From an uncultured Collinsella sp. (GTDB taxonomy: Bacteria > Actinomycetota > Coriobacteriia > Coriobacteriales > Coriobacteriaceae), in contig CAAENW010000298.1 in the NCBI GenBank assembly GCA_900757265.1, forward strand, positions 1-9,166: a stretch of 9,166 bases of DNA, given 5' to 3'. Positions 1-7,190 of this stretch are shown one piece after another. The number at the start of each line of letters is the position of its first letter. The first letter of the stretch is position 1. The notes under the pieces are model-generated. The model had not been told where the DNA came from, did no database searches, and was given only the letters and a program-made list of their open reading frames with translations. Both the position numbers and the translations under genes were made by a program.

Positions 1-918
1 CAGCAACGCCACGATAAAGCCCGCAAGCAAGCCCGGGCGCGGCACCACGGCCGTCAGGTCGATCTTTGCGCCCGATACGGTAAAGAACACCGGAATCAAA
101 AAGCCGTAGGCCAGGCCATCGAGCTTGGTCTCGAGCGTATGGTTGCCCTCGGGGATGATATAGCGCAGGACAAAGCCGGCGGCAAAAGAACCCAACACGA
201 TGTCGAGATCAAAGACAGCTGAGAACGCCACGAGCGTGACCAGGATGAGCACCGTCAGGCGCACGAAGGTCTGCGACGTGGTATCGGCGCGCTCCTCAAC
301 AAACGCAAAGAAGCGGCTGCCGACGCGCTTGGAGCGGCTCGGGACCACGGCCAGCAACACGCAAACCACCGCAAACAAGCCAAGGATTACGAGCGTTTGG
401 ATGCCAGTGCGGGCAGACAGCAGCACCGACATGGCGAGCACAGGGCCGAGCTCGCCCCAGGTGCCATACGCGAGAATCGAGTCGCCCACACGCGTGCCAG
501 TGAGCGAGCGCTCACGCATAATGGGCACGAGCGTGCCGAGCGCCGTAGAAGTGAGGGCAAGCGTCACGGCGATACCGTCGAAATGACTGACCGAGAACCA
601 CGGGGTAAAGCGCACGGCAAGCCAGGCGATACCAAACGTGACGACCCACGTCGCCAAGCCGTAGCGCCCCTCGACGCCCGTGATGCTCTTGGGGTCGATC
701 TCAAAGCCGGCAAGCAGGAACAAGAAGGCCAGACCGAGCTCGGACACAAGCGAGACCTCGGCATCTACATGGATGACGCCGAGCATATGGGGTCCCAGCA
801 CCGCACCGAGCACGAGCAAAAAGACCGTCTCGGGAACGGGTTTTCCAGGAATCGCCGAGGCGATAAAAGGACTCGCAAAGGCCACGAGTGCGATGATGGC
901 GAGCGAAACGAATGCCAT
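1..918 (-). CDS. CPA2-family cation/proton antiporter, N-terminal 306 residues (runs off left edge)
   Basis: Reading the minus strand from the ATG at 918-916 gives 306 codons with no stop, so the C-terminus lies beyond base 1. The start is supported by GAGAAAGG at 925-932, six bases upstream. The protein is very hydrophobic, with about eight to nine membrane helices visible. It shows the layout of CPA2 monovalent cation/proton antiporters (NapA/KefB-like): an early LGAVLGP stretch (37-43), FLFLLAGFEID (65-75), a TM5-like region with STALGTLVPIMRER (124-137) and YGTWGELGP (151-159), and later FAAGFVLRYIIPEG plus IPVFFTVSGAKIDL (275-288). Family members exchange Na+ or K+ for H+ across the cell membrane. 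Where many relatives have an Asp pair or Gln-Asp in TM5, this protein has Gly155-Glu156. Whether a TrkA-type domain follows cannot be seen. The gene is divergent from purL and separated from it by 184 bases. Family call is firm; ion specificity is unknown. Confidence 0.88.
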   Translation of the reverse strand, partial: MAFVSLAIIALVAFASPFIASAIPGKPVPETVFLLVLGAVLGPHMLGVIHVDAEVSLVSELGLAFLFLLAGFEIDPKSITGVEGRYGLATWVVTFGIAWLAVRFTPWFSVSHFDGIAVTLALTSTALGTLVPIMRERSLTGTRVGDSILAYGTWGELGPVLAMSVLLSARTGIQTLVILGLFAVVCVLLAVVPSRSKRVGSRFFAFVEERADTTSQTFVRLTVLILVTLVAFSAVFDLDIVLGSFAAGFVLRYIIPEGNHTLETKLDGLAYGFLIPVFFTVSGAKIDLTAVVPRPGLLAGFIVALL

Positions 919-1102
919 GTGATGCCTTTCTCTTGATTGCGCATCACTGTAGCACCCTCGCCGTCCTCAACGCGCCACGAGCTGTCGTATCATAGTGAGG
1001 TTTACAAACATGTGGCTCAAGGCGACCGCGAGGCTTGCCCCGTAAACCGACCGCTGCCGCATACCGTACCGTACGCCCAACCGATCAGGAAGGCAGGAAC
1101 CA
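919..1102. promoter_or_regulatory. Divergent intergenic region between antiporter and purL
   Basis: These 184 bases must carry the control signals of both divergent genes. A TATCAT at 988-993 could be a plus-strand -10 box for purL, which would start RNA near 999-1002. I cannot find a convincing -35 box at 16-18 bases (965-970 reads CCTCAA). On the minus strand TATGAT (994-989) overlaps the same site, and TACAGT (951-946) is another -10-like box for the antiporter, both without a good -35. AGGAAGG at 1087-1093 is the purL ribosome binding site, nine bases from the ATG. The promoter calls are tentative. Confidence 0.35.
999..1048 (+). other. Possible structured 5' leader of purL
   Basis: GGTTTAC (999-1005) and GTAAACC (1042-1048) are perfect 7-bp complements that would close a 50-base hairpin at the very 5' end of the purL transcript, if RNA starts just after the TATCAT at 988-993. 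Inside, GG (1014-1015) with CC (1038-1039) and CAAG (1018-1021) with CTTG (1034-1037) could form a second helix with a small bulge, capped by a loop of about 12 bases. No T-run follows, so it is not an intrinsic terminator. It does not match a purine or other riboswitch that I recognise. It could be a protein-binding site, an mRNA-stabilising hairpin, or chance. Confidence 0.25.
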
Positions 1103-4100
1103 ATGGTCTCTCGTATCTACGTGGAGAAGAAACCCGGGTTCGACGTCGAGGCTCAGCAGCTCAAGGGCGAGCTGACCGAAATTCTCGGCATCAAGGGCAT
1201 CGAGGCCCTGAGGATTATCAACCGCTACGACGTCGAGGGCATCGACGAGGAGCTTTTCCGCTCCTGCGTGCCGACCGTCTTTAGCGAGCCCCAGGTCGAT
1301 GTGACCTACGACGAGCTCCCCGCAAGCGATGACGCCGTCTTTGCCGTCGAATTCCTGCCTGGCCAGTTTGACCAGCGCGCCGACTCCGCCAGCGAGTGCG
1401 TGCAGCTCATCAGCCAGGGCGAGCGCCCCGCCGTGCGCTCCGCCAAGGTCTATATGATCTCGGGCGCCCTGGACGAGGCCGCCATCGATGCCATCAAGCA
1501 CTACGTGGTGAACCCCGTCGAGGCGCGCATCGCCTCGCTCGACCTGCCCGAGACGCTGTACATAGAGACCCCCGAGCCCCAGCCCGTCGAGGTGCTCGAC
1601 GGTTTCCGTGAGCTCGACGAGGCCGGCCTTGCCGCCTTTATTTCCGAGCGCGGTCTCGCCATGGACGAAGCGGCCATCGCCTTCTGCCAGCAGTACTTCC
1701 GCGATGAGGACCGCGACCCCACCATCACCGAGATCCGCGTGATCGACACCTATTGGTCCGACCACTGCCGCCACACCACCTTCGGCACCGTCCTGGATGA
1801 CGTGACGATCGACGACGCCGTGGTGCAGCAGGCCTTCGACCGCTACATGGAGATGCGCCACGAACTCGGCCGCGACGCCAAGCCCGTCTGCCTCATGGAC
1901 ATGGGCACCATCGGCGCCAAGTACCTCAAGAAGACCGGCGTCATGACCGATGTCGACGAGTCCGAGGAGATCAACGCCTGCACCGTCAAGGTGAAGGTCG
2001 ATGTCGATGGCGAGGACCAGGACTGGCTGTTCCTCTTTAAGAACGAGACCCACAACCACCCGACCGAGATCGAGCCCTTCGGCGGTGCCGCCACCTGCGT
2101 GGGCGGTGCCATCCGCGACCCGCTGTCGGGCCGCAGCTACGTGTACCAGGCCATGCGTGTCACCGGCGCCGGCGACCCCACCGTCCCCGTGTCCGAGACG
2201 CTCGAGGGCAAGCTGCCGCAGCGTAAGCTCGTGACCACCGCCGCCGCCGGCTACTCCAGCTACGGCAACCAGATCGGCCTTGCCACCGGTCAGGTCAACG
2301 AACTCTATCACCCCGGCTACGTCGCCAAGCGCATGGAGGTCGGCGCCGTCGTGGGCGCTACCCCGGCAAACCACGTGCGTCGCGAGTGCCCCGCCCCCAC
2401 CGACAAGATCATCCTGTTGGGCGGCCGCACCGGCCGTGACGGCATCGGCGGTGCCACCGGCTCCTCCAAGACCCAGAACACCGAGTCCATCGAGACATCG
2501 GGCGCCGAGGTCCAGAAGGGCAACGCCCCGGTCGAGCGCAAGCTGCAGCGCCTGTTCCGCCGCGGCGATGCCTGCCGTCTGATCAAGCGCTGCAACGACT
2601 TTGGCGCCGGCGGTGTCTCGGTCGCTGTAGGCGAGCTTGCCGACGGCCTGTATGTCGACCTTGATACCGTGACCAAGAAGTACGACGGTCTTGACGGCAC
2701 CGAGCTCGCCATCTCCGAGTCCCAGGAGCGCATGGCCTGCGCCGTCGCCGACGGTGACGTCGAGGAGTTCATGGGCTACGCCGCCGAGGAGAACCTGGAG
2801 GCGACCGTTATCGCCGAGGTTACCGCCGAGCCGCGCATGCGCATGGCCTGGAACGGCGTCGCCATCGTCGATCTGTCCCGCGAGTTCCTCAACTCCAACG
2901 GTGCGCCCAAGCACCAGGTCGCCCACGTCTGCGCCCGCAGTGTGTGGCAGCCCAGCTGGGCCGGTACCACGCTCGCCGAGCGCATGACCTCGCTCGTCAC
3001 CGACCTCAACGTCGCTTCCAACAAGGGCCTTTCCGAGCGCTTCGACTCCACCATCGGCGCCGCGACCGTGCTTATGCCTTTTGGCGGCAAGACGCAGCTC
3101 ACCCCGAGCTCGGCCATGGTCGCCAAGTTCCCCGTGGACGGCGAGACCACCACAGCGAGTGCCATGGCATGGGGCTTCAACCCCTATTTGATGGAGGCCG
3201 ACCAGTTTGCGGGCGCCTACCTGTCCGTGGTCGAGTCCATCGCCAAGCTCGTTGCCGCCGGCTTTGAGCACAAGCGCGCCTACCTCTCCTTCCAGGAGTA
3301 CTTCGAGCGCCTGCGCACCGAAGCAGAGCGCTGGGGCAAGCCCATGGCTGCCGTCCTGGGTGCCCTTATGGCCCAGGTCGACCTGGGTGCCGGTGCCATC
3401 GGCGGCAAGGACTCCATGAGCGGTTCGTTTGAGGACGAGACCGGCGAGCTCAACGTTCCGCCGACCCTGATCAGCTTCGCCGTCGCCGTGGGCAAGGCCG
3501 CCCGCGCCGTCTCGCCCGAGTTCAAGGGCCTCACGCACCGCGTCGTCCGCATCGCCCCCGCCACCTACGGCGAGGATTACCGCCCCGACGCCCAGCAGCT
3601 GCTCGCCGCGTTTGACGCCGTCGAGGCGCTCACCGCCAACGGCAACGCCCTGGCCATCTCCACGCCCGGCTACGGCTGCGGCGCCGAGAGCCTCTTTAAG
3701 ATGTGCGTCGGTAACCAGATCGGTATCGAGCTTGCCGAGGACGTGGACGTGGAGAGCCTCTTCACCCCGCTCTACGGCAGCTTTATCGTCGAGCTCGCCG
3801 ATGACGCCGAGCTGCCCGAGGTCGCCGACGGCGTTGTCGTCGAGCCCCTGGGTACCACCGTCGAGGGCTATGTCATCGACACCGGCTCCGAGGTCATCGA
3901 GCTCGCCGAGCTCCAGGAGGCCTGGGAGAGCGGCATCGAGGGCGTCTTCGCCTACCGCAGCGCCGGCGAGACCCCCGAGGTCGAGACCGTCGACTATCGC
4001 GCCAAGGATATCCACGTGTACGGCGGCGCCAAGATCGCCCGCCCGCGCGTGATCATCCCCGTGTTCCCCGGCAACAACTGCGAGTACGACAGCGCCCGCG

Positions 4101-4849
4101 CCTTCCGTGCCGCCGGTGCCGAAGCCGACACCTTCGTGATCAACAACCTCACGCCCGAGGCCGTCGCCGAGAGCACCCACGAGCTTGCCCGTCGCATCCG
4201 TGCAAGCCAGATTGTCATGATCCCCGGCGGCTTCTCGGGCGGCGACGAGCCCGACGGCTCCGCCAAGTTCATCACGGCGTTCTTCCGCGCTCCCGAGGTC
4301 ACCGAAGCGGTCCGCGACCTGCTCAAGGCCCGCGACGGCCTGATGCTGGGCATCTGCAACGGCTTCCAGGCTCTGGTCAAGCTCGGCCTGGTGCCCTACG
4401 GCGACATCGTCGACGCCACGCCCGATGCGCCCACGCTGACGTTCAACACCATCGGTCGCCATCAGAGCCGCCTGGTGCGCACCCGCATCTCGTCCAACCT
4501 GTCCCCGTGGCTGTCGCAGTGCAGCCTGGACGACCCCTACACCGTCGCCATCAGTCACGGCGAGGGCCGCTTCGTCGCTAACGACGAGGTGCTCGCCCAG
4601 CTTATCGCCAACGGCCAGGTCGCCACGCAGTACGTGGGCGAGGACGGCAAGCCCAGCATGGATCTTTCCGTCAACCCCAACGGCTCTGCACTCGCCATCG
4701 AGGGCATCACGAGCCCCGACGGCCGCGTCCTAGGCAAGATGGGCCACGCCGAGCGTCGCGGCGACAACCTGTACCGCAACGTGCCCGAGCATGTCCCCGG
4801 CGATAAGTTCATGCCGATCTTTGAAAGCGGCGTAGCCTACTTCGCTTAA
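1103..4849 (+). CDS. purL: Phosphoribosylformylglycinamidine synthase, single-chain form with fused glutaminase
   Basis: A complete 1248-aa enzyme that makes FGAM from FGAR, ATP and glutamine, the fourth step of de novo purine (IMP) synthesis in the cytosol. ATG 1103 follows AGGAAGG (1087-1093). In order: a PurS-like N-terminal part (about 1-90); the linker with the PurL signature WSDHCRHTTF (218-227); a first AIRS-like half with KNETHNHPTEIEPFGG (313-328) and DFGAGG (499-504); a second AIRS-like half with GGKDSMSG (767-774); and a class I glutamine amidotransferase domain from about 981. The glutaminase triad is intact: Cys1085 in GICNGFQ, His1215 and Glu1217 in GHAER. Length and N-terminus fit the one-chain clade of clostridia, bifidobacteria and streptococci, rather than the separate PurS/PurQ/PurL of many other Gram-positives. 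Codon use is strongly biased to GC endings, as expected for a well-expressed gene. No other pur gene is adjacent and a strong terminator follows, so it is probably transcribed alone. Confidence 0.98.
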   Translation: MVSRIYVEKKPGFDVEAQQLKGELTEILGIKGIEALRIINRYDVEGIDEELFRSCVPTVFSEPQVDVTYDELPASDDAVFAVEFLPGQFDQRADSASECVQLISQGERPAVRSAKVYMISGALDEAAIDAIKHYVVNPVEARIASLDLPETLYIETPEPQPVEVLDGFRELDEAGLAAFISERGLAMDEAAIAFCQQYFRDEDRDPTITEIRVIDTYWSDHCRHTTFGTVLDDVTIDDAVVQQAFDRYMEMRHELGRDAKPVCLMDMGTIGAKYLKKTGVMTDVDESEEINACTVKVKVDVDGEDQDWLFLFKNETHNHPTEIEPFGGAATCVGGAIRDPLSGRSYVYQAMRVTGAGDPTVPVSETLEGKLPQRKLVTTAAAGYSSYGNQIGLATGQVNELYHPGYVAKRMEVGAVVGATPANHVRRECPAPTDKIILLGGRTGRDGIGGATGSSKTQNTESIETSGAEVQKGNAPVERKLQRLFRRGDACRLIKRCNDFGAGGVSVAVGELADGLYVDLDTVTKKYDGLDGTELAISESQERMACAVADGDVEEFMGYAAEENLEATVIAEVTAEPRMRMAWNGVAIVDLSREFLNSNGAPKHQVAHVCARSVWQPSWAGTTLAERMTSLVTDLNVASNKGLSERFDSTIGAATVLMPFGGKTQLTPSSAMVAKFPVDGETTTASAMAWGFNPYLMEADQFAGAYLSVVESIAKLVAAGFEHKRAYLSFQEYFERLRTEAERWGKPMAAVLGALMAQVDLGAGAIGGKDSMSGSFEDETGELNVPPTLISFAVAVGKAARAVSPEFKGLTHRVVRIAPATYGEDYRPDAQQLLAAFDAVEALTANGNALAISTPGYGCGAESLFKMCVGNQIGIELAEDVDVESLFTPLYGSFIVELADDAELPEVADGVVVEPLGTTVEGYVIDTGSEVIELAELQEAWESGIEGVFAYRSAGETPEVETVDYRAKDIHVYGGAKIARPRVIIPVFPGNNCEYDSARAFRAAGAEADTFVINNLTPEAVAESTHELARRIRASQIVMIPGGFSGGDEPDGSAKFITAFFRAPEVTEAVRDLLKARDGLMLGICNGFQALVKLGLVPYGDIVDATPDAPTLTFNTIGRHQSRLVRTRISSNLSPWLSQCSLDDPYTVAISHGEGRFVANDEVLAQLIANGQVATQYVGEDGKPSMDLSVNPNGSALAIEGITSPDGRVLGKMGHAERRGDNLYRNVPEHVPGDKFMPIFESGVAYFA

Positions 4850-4886
4850 AGCTTTCCCATCGGGTACAATCCCCTCGGGTAACAAC

Positions 4887-4923
4887 ACCCGCCACCGGCA
4901 CACCCGGTGGCGGGTTCTTTTTT
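4887..4923 (+). terminator. Intrinsic terminator after purL
   Basis: A perfect 11-bp GC-rich stem (4888-4898 with 4904-4914), extended by an A-T pair (4887/4915), has a five-base CACAC loop and is followed by TTCTTTTTT (4915-4923). It lies 38 bases after the purL stop codon and ends only 25 bases before the eamA start. A weaker hairpin, CGGGT (4876-4880) with ACCCG (4887-4891), would compete with the base of the 5' arm. Confidence 0.92.
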
Positions 4924-4936
4924 GCTTCGCGCATAC

Positions 4937-4944
4937 AGGAAGGA
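4937..4944 (+). promoter_or_regulatory. Ribosome binding site fixing the eamA start
   Basis: AGGAAGGA, four bases from the ATG at 4949. It selects this ATG over an in-frame GTG at 4907, which lies inside the purL terminator stem. The core matches the purL site, AGGAAGG. Confidence 0.75.
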
Positions 4945-4948
4945 CACC

Positions 4949-5884
4949 ATGGAAAGCCGCAAGCCGTATCTCGCCACCCTGCCCGGACTCATCCTGGGCT
5001 GCCTTGTTTGTTGCGCGCTCTGGGGGTCGGCCTTTCCCTGCATCAAGATCGGCTACGCACTCTTTGGTATCCCGGCGCACGATAGCGCCTCGCAGCTGCT
5101 CTTTGCGGGCTTGCGCTTCACGCTTGCCGGCGCCCTGGTTATCGTTGGGATGAGTGCGGCCCAACGCCGCCCCCTCATTCCGCAGGCTCGCGACATCAAG
5201 CCCATCTTTGTCTTGTCGCTCTTCCAGACTATCGGGCAGTACTTCTTTTTCTATCTGGGCCTCTCGCGCGCCAGCGCCATGTCGAGCTCCATCATCGAGG
5301 CCAGCGCCAACTTCCTCGCAATCCTCTTTGCCGCCCTGGCATTTCACACCGAGAAGCTCAATACGGCCAAGGTGCTTGGCTGTGCGCTGGGCTTTGCCGG
5401 CGTCGCGCTCGTCAACCTCTCGGGCGCAGATGGCACCTTTGGCTTCAGGCTCGATGGCGAGGGCTTTATCCTAGCCTCCACTGTCGCGGGTGCTCTTTCG
5501 ACCTGCCTGATCGGCATCTTCTCGCGCAAGCACGACGGCGTCTTGCTTGCCGGGTGGCAGTTCTTGGTCGGCGGCCTGGTCCTCACCGCCATCGGCTTTT
5601 TGATGGGTGGCGCGCTCTCCCCCACGGCGATTGTCCCCGCCATCGTGCTCATCATCTACATGGCGCTTATCTCCGCGGTCGCCTACTCGCTGTGGTCGCG
5701 CCTGCTTGCCGTCAACCCCGTCAGCCGCGTCTCGGTCTTTGGGTTTATGAACCCGGTCTTTGGCGTACTGCTGAGCGCACTGCTGCTTGGCGAGGGCGCC
5801 GGCACGAGCCCCGTTACCGTCATCGTTGCCCTGCTCTTGGTCTGCAGCGGCATCATCATCGTCAACAAACCCAAAAAAGCCTAG
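4949..5884 (+). CDS. EamA-domain (DMT superfamily) membrane transporter
   Basis: A 311-aa inner-membrane protein with the typical length and ten-helix, two-repeat layout of the drug/metabolite transporter superfamily. The first EamA repeat (about 13-158) opens with ALWGSAFPCIKIGY (23-36), contains GLSRASAMSSSIIEASANF (104-122) and ends with the conserved acidic residue Glu135 after helix four. The second repeat (about 172-305) has NPVSRVSVFGFMNPVFGVL (256-274) followed by LLGEG with Glu281. The C-terminus is short and basic (NKPKKA). Relatives export amino acids, metabolites or drugs, but the substrate cannot be told from sequence. The start is ATG 4949, set by the AGGAAGGA site. The gene sits just behind the purL terminator, with no obvious promoter of its own in the 25 bases between, so expression may depend on read-through or on a promoter upstream of or inside the hairpin. 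A purine-related role would be guesswork. Confidence 0.9.
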   Translation: MESRKPYLATLPGLILGCLVCCALWGSAFPCIKIGYALFGIPAHDSASQLLFAGLRFTLAGALVIVGMSAAQRRPLIPQARDIKPIFVLSLFQTIGQYFFFYLGLSRASAMSSSIIEASANFLAILFAALAFHTEKLNTAKVLGCALGFAGVALVNLSGADGTFGFRLDGEGFILASTVAGALSTCLIGIFSRKHDGVLLAGWQFLVGGLVLTAIGFLMGGALSPTAIVPAIVLIIYMALISAVAYSLWSRLLAVNPVSRVSVFGFMNPVFGVLLSALLLGEGAGTSPVTVIVALLLVCSGIIIVNKPKKA

Positions 5885-5928
5885 CGAACTGCCCTTATTT
5901 AGCAGAGAGATTCACATACTTTAGTTTA

Positions 5929-5988
5929 ATGGAGTACATCGGTGAGCTGAAGGCCACCACGCACGCAAGCGTGCGCCCCTTTTTCTAG
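5929..5988 (+). other. Possible 19-codon ORF over the eamA terminator (doubtful)
   Basis: ATG 5929 to TAG 5986-5988 encodes 19 residues ending in VRPFF. It lies 44 bases after the eamA stop, in a locally AT-rich stretch (5891-5930). There is no good Shine-Dalgarno site; GAGAGA at 5905-5910 is too far upstream. Its last codons are read from the terminator hairpin and T-run, and it overlaps the stop codon of the convergent GGDEF gene. It is most likely a chance reading of the eamA 3' untranslated region. Confidence 0.12.
5960..5984 (+). terminator. Probable intrinsic terminator after eamA
   Basis: CGCACGC (5960-5966) and GCGTGCG (5969-5975) are perfect complements around an AA centre, so in practice about five pairs with a six-base loop. 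They are followed by CCCC and TTTTT (5980-5984). The site is 75 bases past the eamA stop and immediately before the stop codon of the convergent GGDEF gene. On the minus strand no T-run follows the stem, so it should act mainly on eamA transcripts. Confidence 0.7.
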
Positions 5989-7136
5989 CGTATCTGGACG
6001 CCGGCTTTCTTTTTCTCGGCCTTGACGCGGTAGAGCTCCGCATCGGCAGCGCGAAGCAAGTCTTGCCAGGTATCGACACCGTCACCGACCCGTGCGTAGC
6101 CGATGGACATCCGCAACAGATACGGCACGTCGGCACGTGCGAGCTCATCGTTGATTGCCGCACACAGGCTTATGATGTCCTGCTCCGCCGTCGCCTTTTG
6201 GAGCACCACGAACTCATCGCCGCCATAACGTGCGATAAAGCCGCCAGACGCCGAGCAGACTTCTTTGAGCGCAGCGGATATGACCTGAAGAGCGTGGTCG
6301 CCCTCCACATGCCCATAGCGATCGTTAATCTGCTTAAAGCCGTCGGCGTCCATCATAAGCAGATATACATCTTCGGCCTGATCCACATTTGAGAAGAGCG
6401 ACAGCATATAGGTCTCAAAACGGTTGCGATTGTTAAGTCCAGTCAACGGGTCGGTCGAGATGAGCTGCTCCTGGTAGATGATGTAAAGCAGCAACATGCT
6501 AATCATTATGCCGACACAAAGGCCGGGCACCGAGTATACGACCTGAAAGGTACCGCCCACCAGGGCCGGAATGGCGAAAAATGCCAAGGTTCGATAGATG
6601 GCCTTCGTCTGCAGGCTCTCGACCCTGCGAGATTGCACAAACGCATGCAGGGACGTATGTATAACGTAACAGTAGCTGACGATGGGCTGGATCATATAGG
6701 CAAAGCCGCGACGATACACGCCCTGCGAATCGATATAGAACAGGGCGTGCGTCCAGTAACTGGTAAACGCCAGCACGACCACCAGAGCCGTAGGCAACGC
6801 TACAAGCACCACCCTATAGCGCGAGGTCAAAAGACGAGAACCCTGCACCGTCTCGGAATAGATAAACCAAATGAGACACGCGATAGCAAAGAGCGAAAAC
6901 GAAACCGCGTTGGAAATCCAGTTGGCAGCAATGCCCAACGTGCCGTCCACACCGTCCGAAAGCGTCCAGATCATATCGAATAATATGTACGCGGCAGAGG
7001 TGTAGCCAAGCATGCTAAACAATAGCTGCTGGGTGCTCGAGAACAAGGAGCGACGACTTCGCACGGCAAGCCCGATAAGAACAATCATGCATAGCACGAA
7101 TATCTCAATCTTGAGTGCCTTAACCACTAGCGCCAT
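5985..7136 (-). CDS. Seven-helix membrane protein with C-terminal GGDEF domain; probable diguanylate cyclase
   Basis: A 383-aa protein counted from ATG 7136. The first about 222 residues hold seven hydrophobic segments (near 8-24, 37-59, 70-94, 107-133, 147-167, 180-201, 205-222), with no sensor domain that I can name. A GGDEF domain follows: DPLTGLNNRNRF (229-240), the metal-binding DADGFKQIND (263-272), and RYGGDEF with an intact GGDEF at 305-309. The catalytic motif suggests it joins two GTP into cyclic-di-GMP at the membrane. The allosteric RxxD inhibitory site, expected at 296-299, is absent (Ala and Gly at its ends). The start is uncertain. GAAGGG directly abuts ATG 7136, too close to serve it, and would fit GTG 7127 better (nine-base spacing); the reading frame also stays open up to a TTG at 7169. 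Codon use is less biased and more AT-rich than purL, suggesting modest expression. The gene is convergent with eamA. Confidence 0.88.
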   Translation of the reverse strand: MALVVKALKIEIFVLCMIVLIGLAVRSRRSLFSSTQQLLFSMLGYTSAAYILFDMIWTLSDGVDGTLGIAANWISNAVSFSLFAIACLIWFIYSETVQGSRLLTSRYRVVLVALPTALVVVLAFTSYWTHALFYIDSQGVYRRGFAYMIQPIVSYCYVIHTSLHAFVQSRRVESLQTKAIYRTLAFFAIPALVGGTFQVVYSVPGLCVGIMISMLLLYIIYQEQLISTDPLTGLNNRNRFETYMLSLFSNVDQAEDVYLLMMDADGFKQINDRYGHVEGDHALQVISAALKEVCSASGGFIARYGGDEFVVLQKATAEQDIISLCAAINDELARADVPYLLRMSIGYARVGDGVDTWQDLLRAADAELYRVKAEKKKAGVQIR

Positions 7137-7163
7137 CCCTTCAATACCCAAGTGGTCAGAATC

Positions 7164-7182
7164 GCCCAATTCGAATCAGGGC
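7164..7182. promoter_or_regulatory. Dyad near the GGDEF gene start, possible operator
   Basis: GCCC (7164-7167) and GGGC (7179-7182) flank the perfect 8-bp palindrome ATTCGAAT (7169-7176). The whole 19 bases are almost symmetric, off by one base between the arms. It lies 28 bases upstream of the ATG at 7136, where a repressor site or the 5' untranslated region would be expected. I find no clear -35/-10 pair beside it. Confidence 0.25.
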
Positions 7183-7190
7183 AATAAACA

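Noticed and set aside
200..936. Overlapping plus-strand frames of 128 and 179 codons at the left edge.
   Set aside because: They are shadows of the antiporter, which is open over the whole 306 codons on the minus strand and has a ribosome binding site.
1062..1075. Short CCGTA tandem repeat upstream of purL.
   Set aside because: Only about two and a half copies of a five-base unit; not enough to call a repeat element.
1085..4558. A 1157-codon open frame on the minus strand, antisense to purL.
   Set aside because: It is a mirror of purL codon bias. The translation is a low-complexity run of Gly, Ala, Asp, Leu and Val without domains, while the plus strand has every PurL motif.
4907..4948. An upstream extension of eamA to GTG 4907.
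   Set aside because: That start lies inside the purL terminator stem and has no ribosome binding site, whereas ATG 4949 has AGGAAGGA four bases upstream.
5554..5988. A 144-codon plus-strand frame overlapping the end of eamA.
   Set aside because: It is out of frame with eamA, Arg-rich and without features; only its last 19 codons lie outside eamA, and these are discussed separately.
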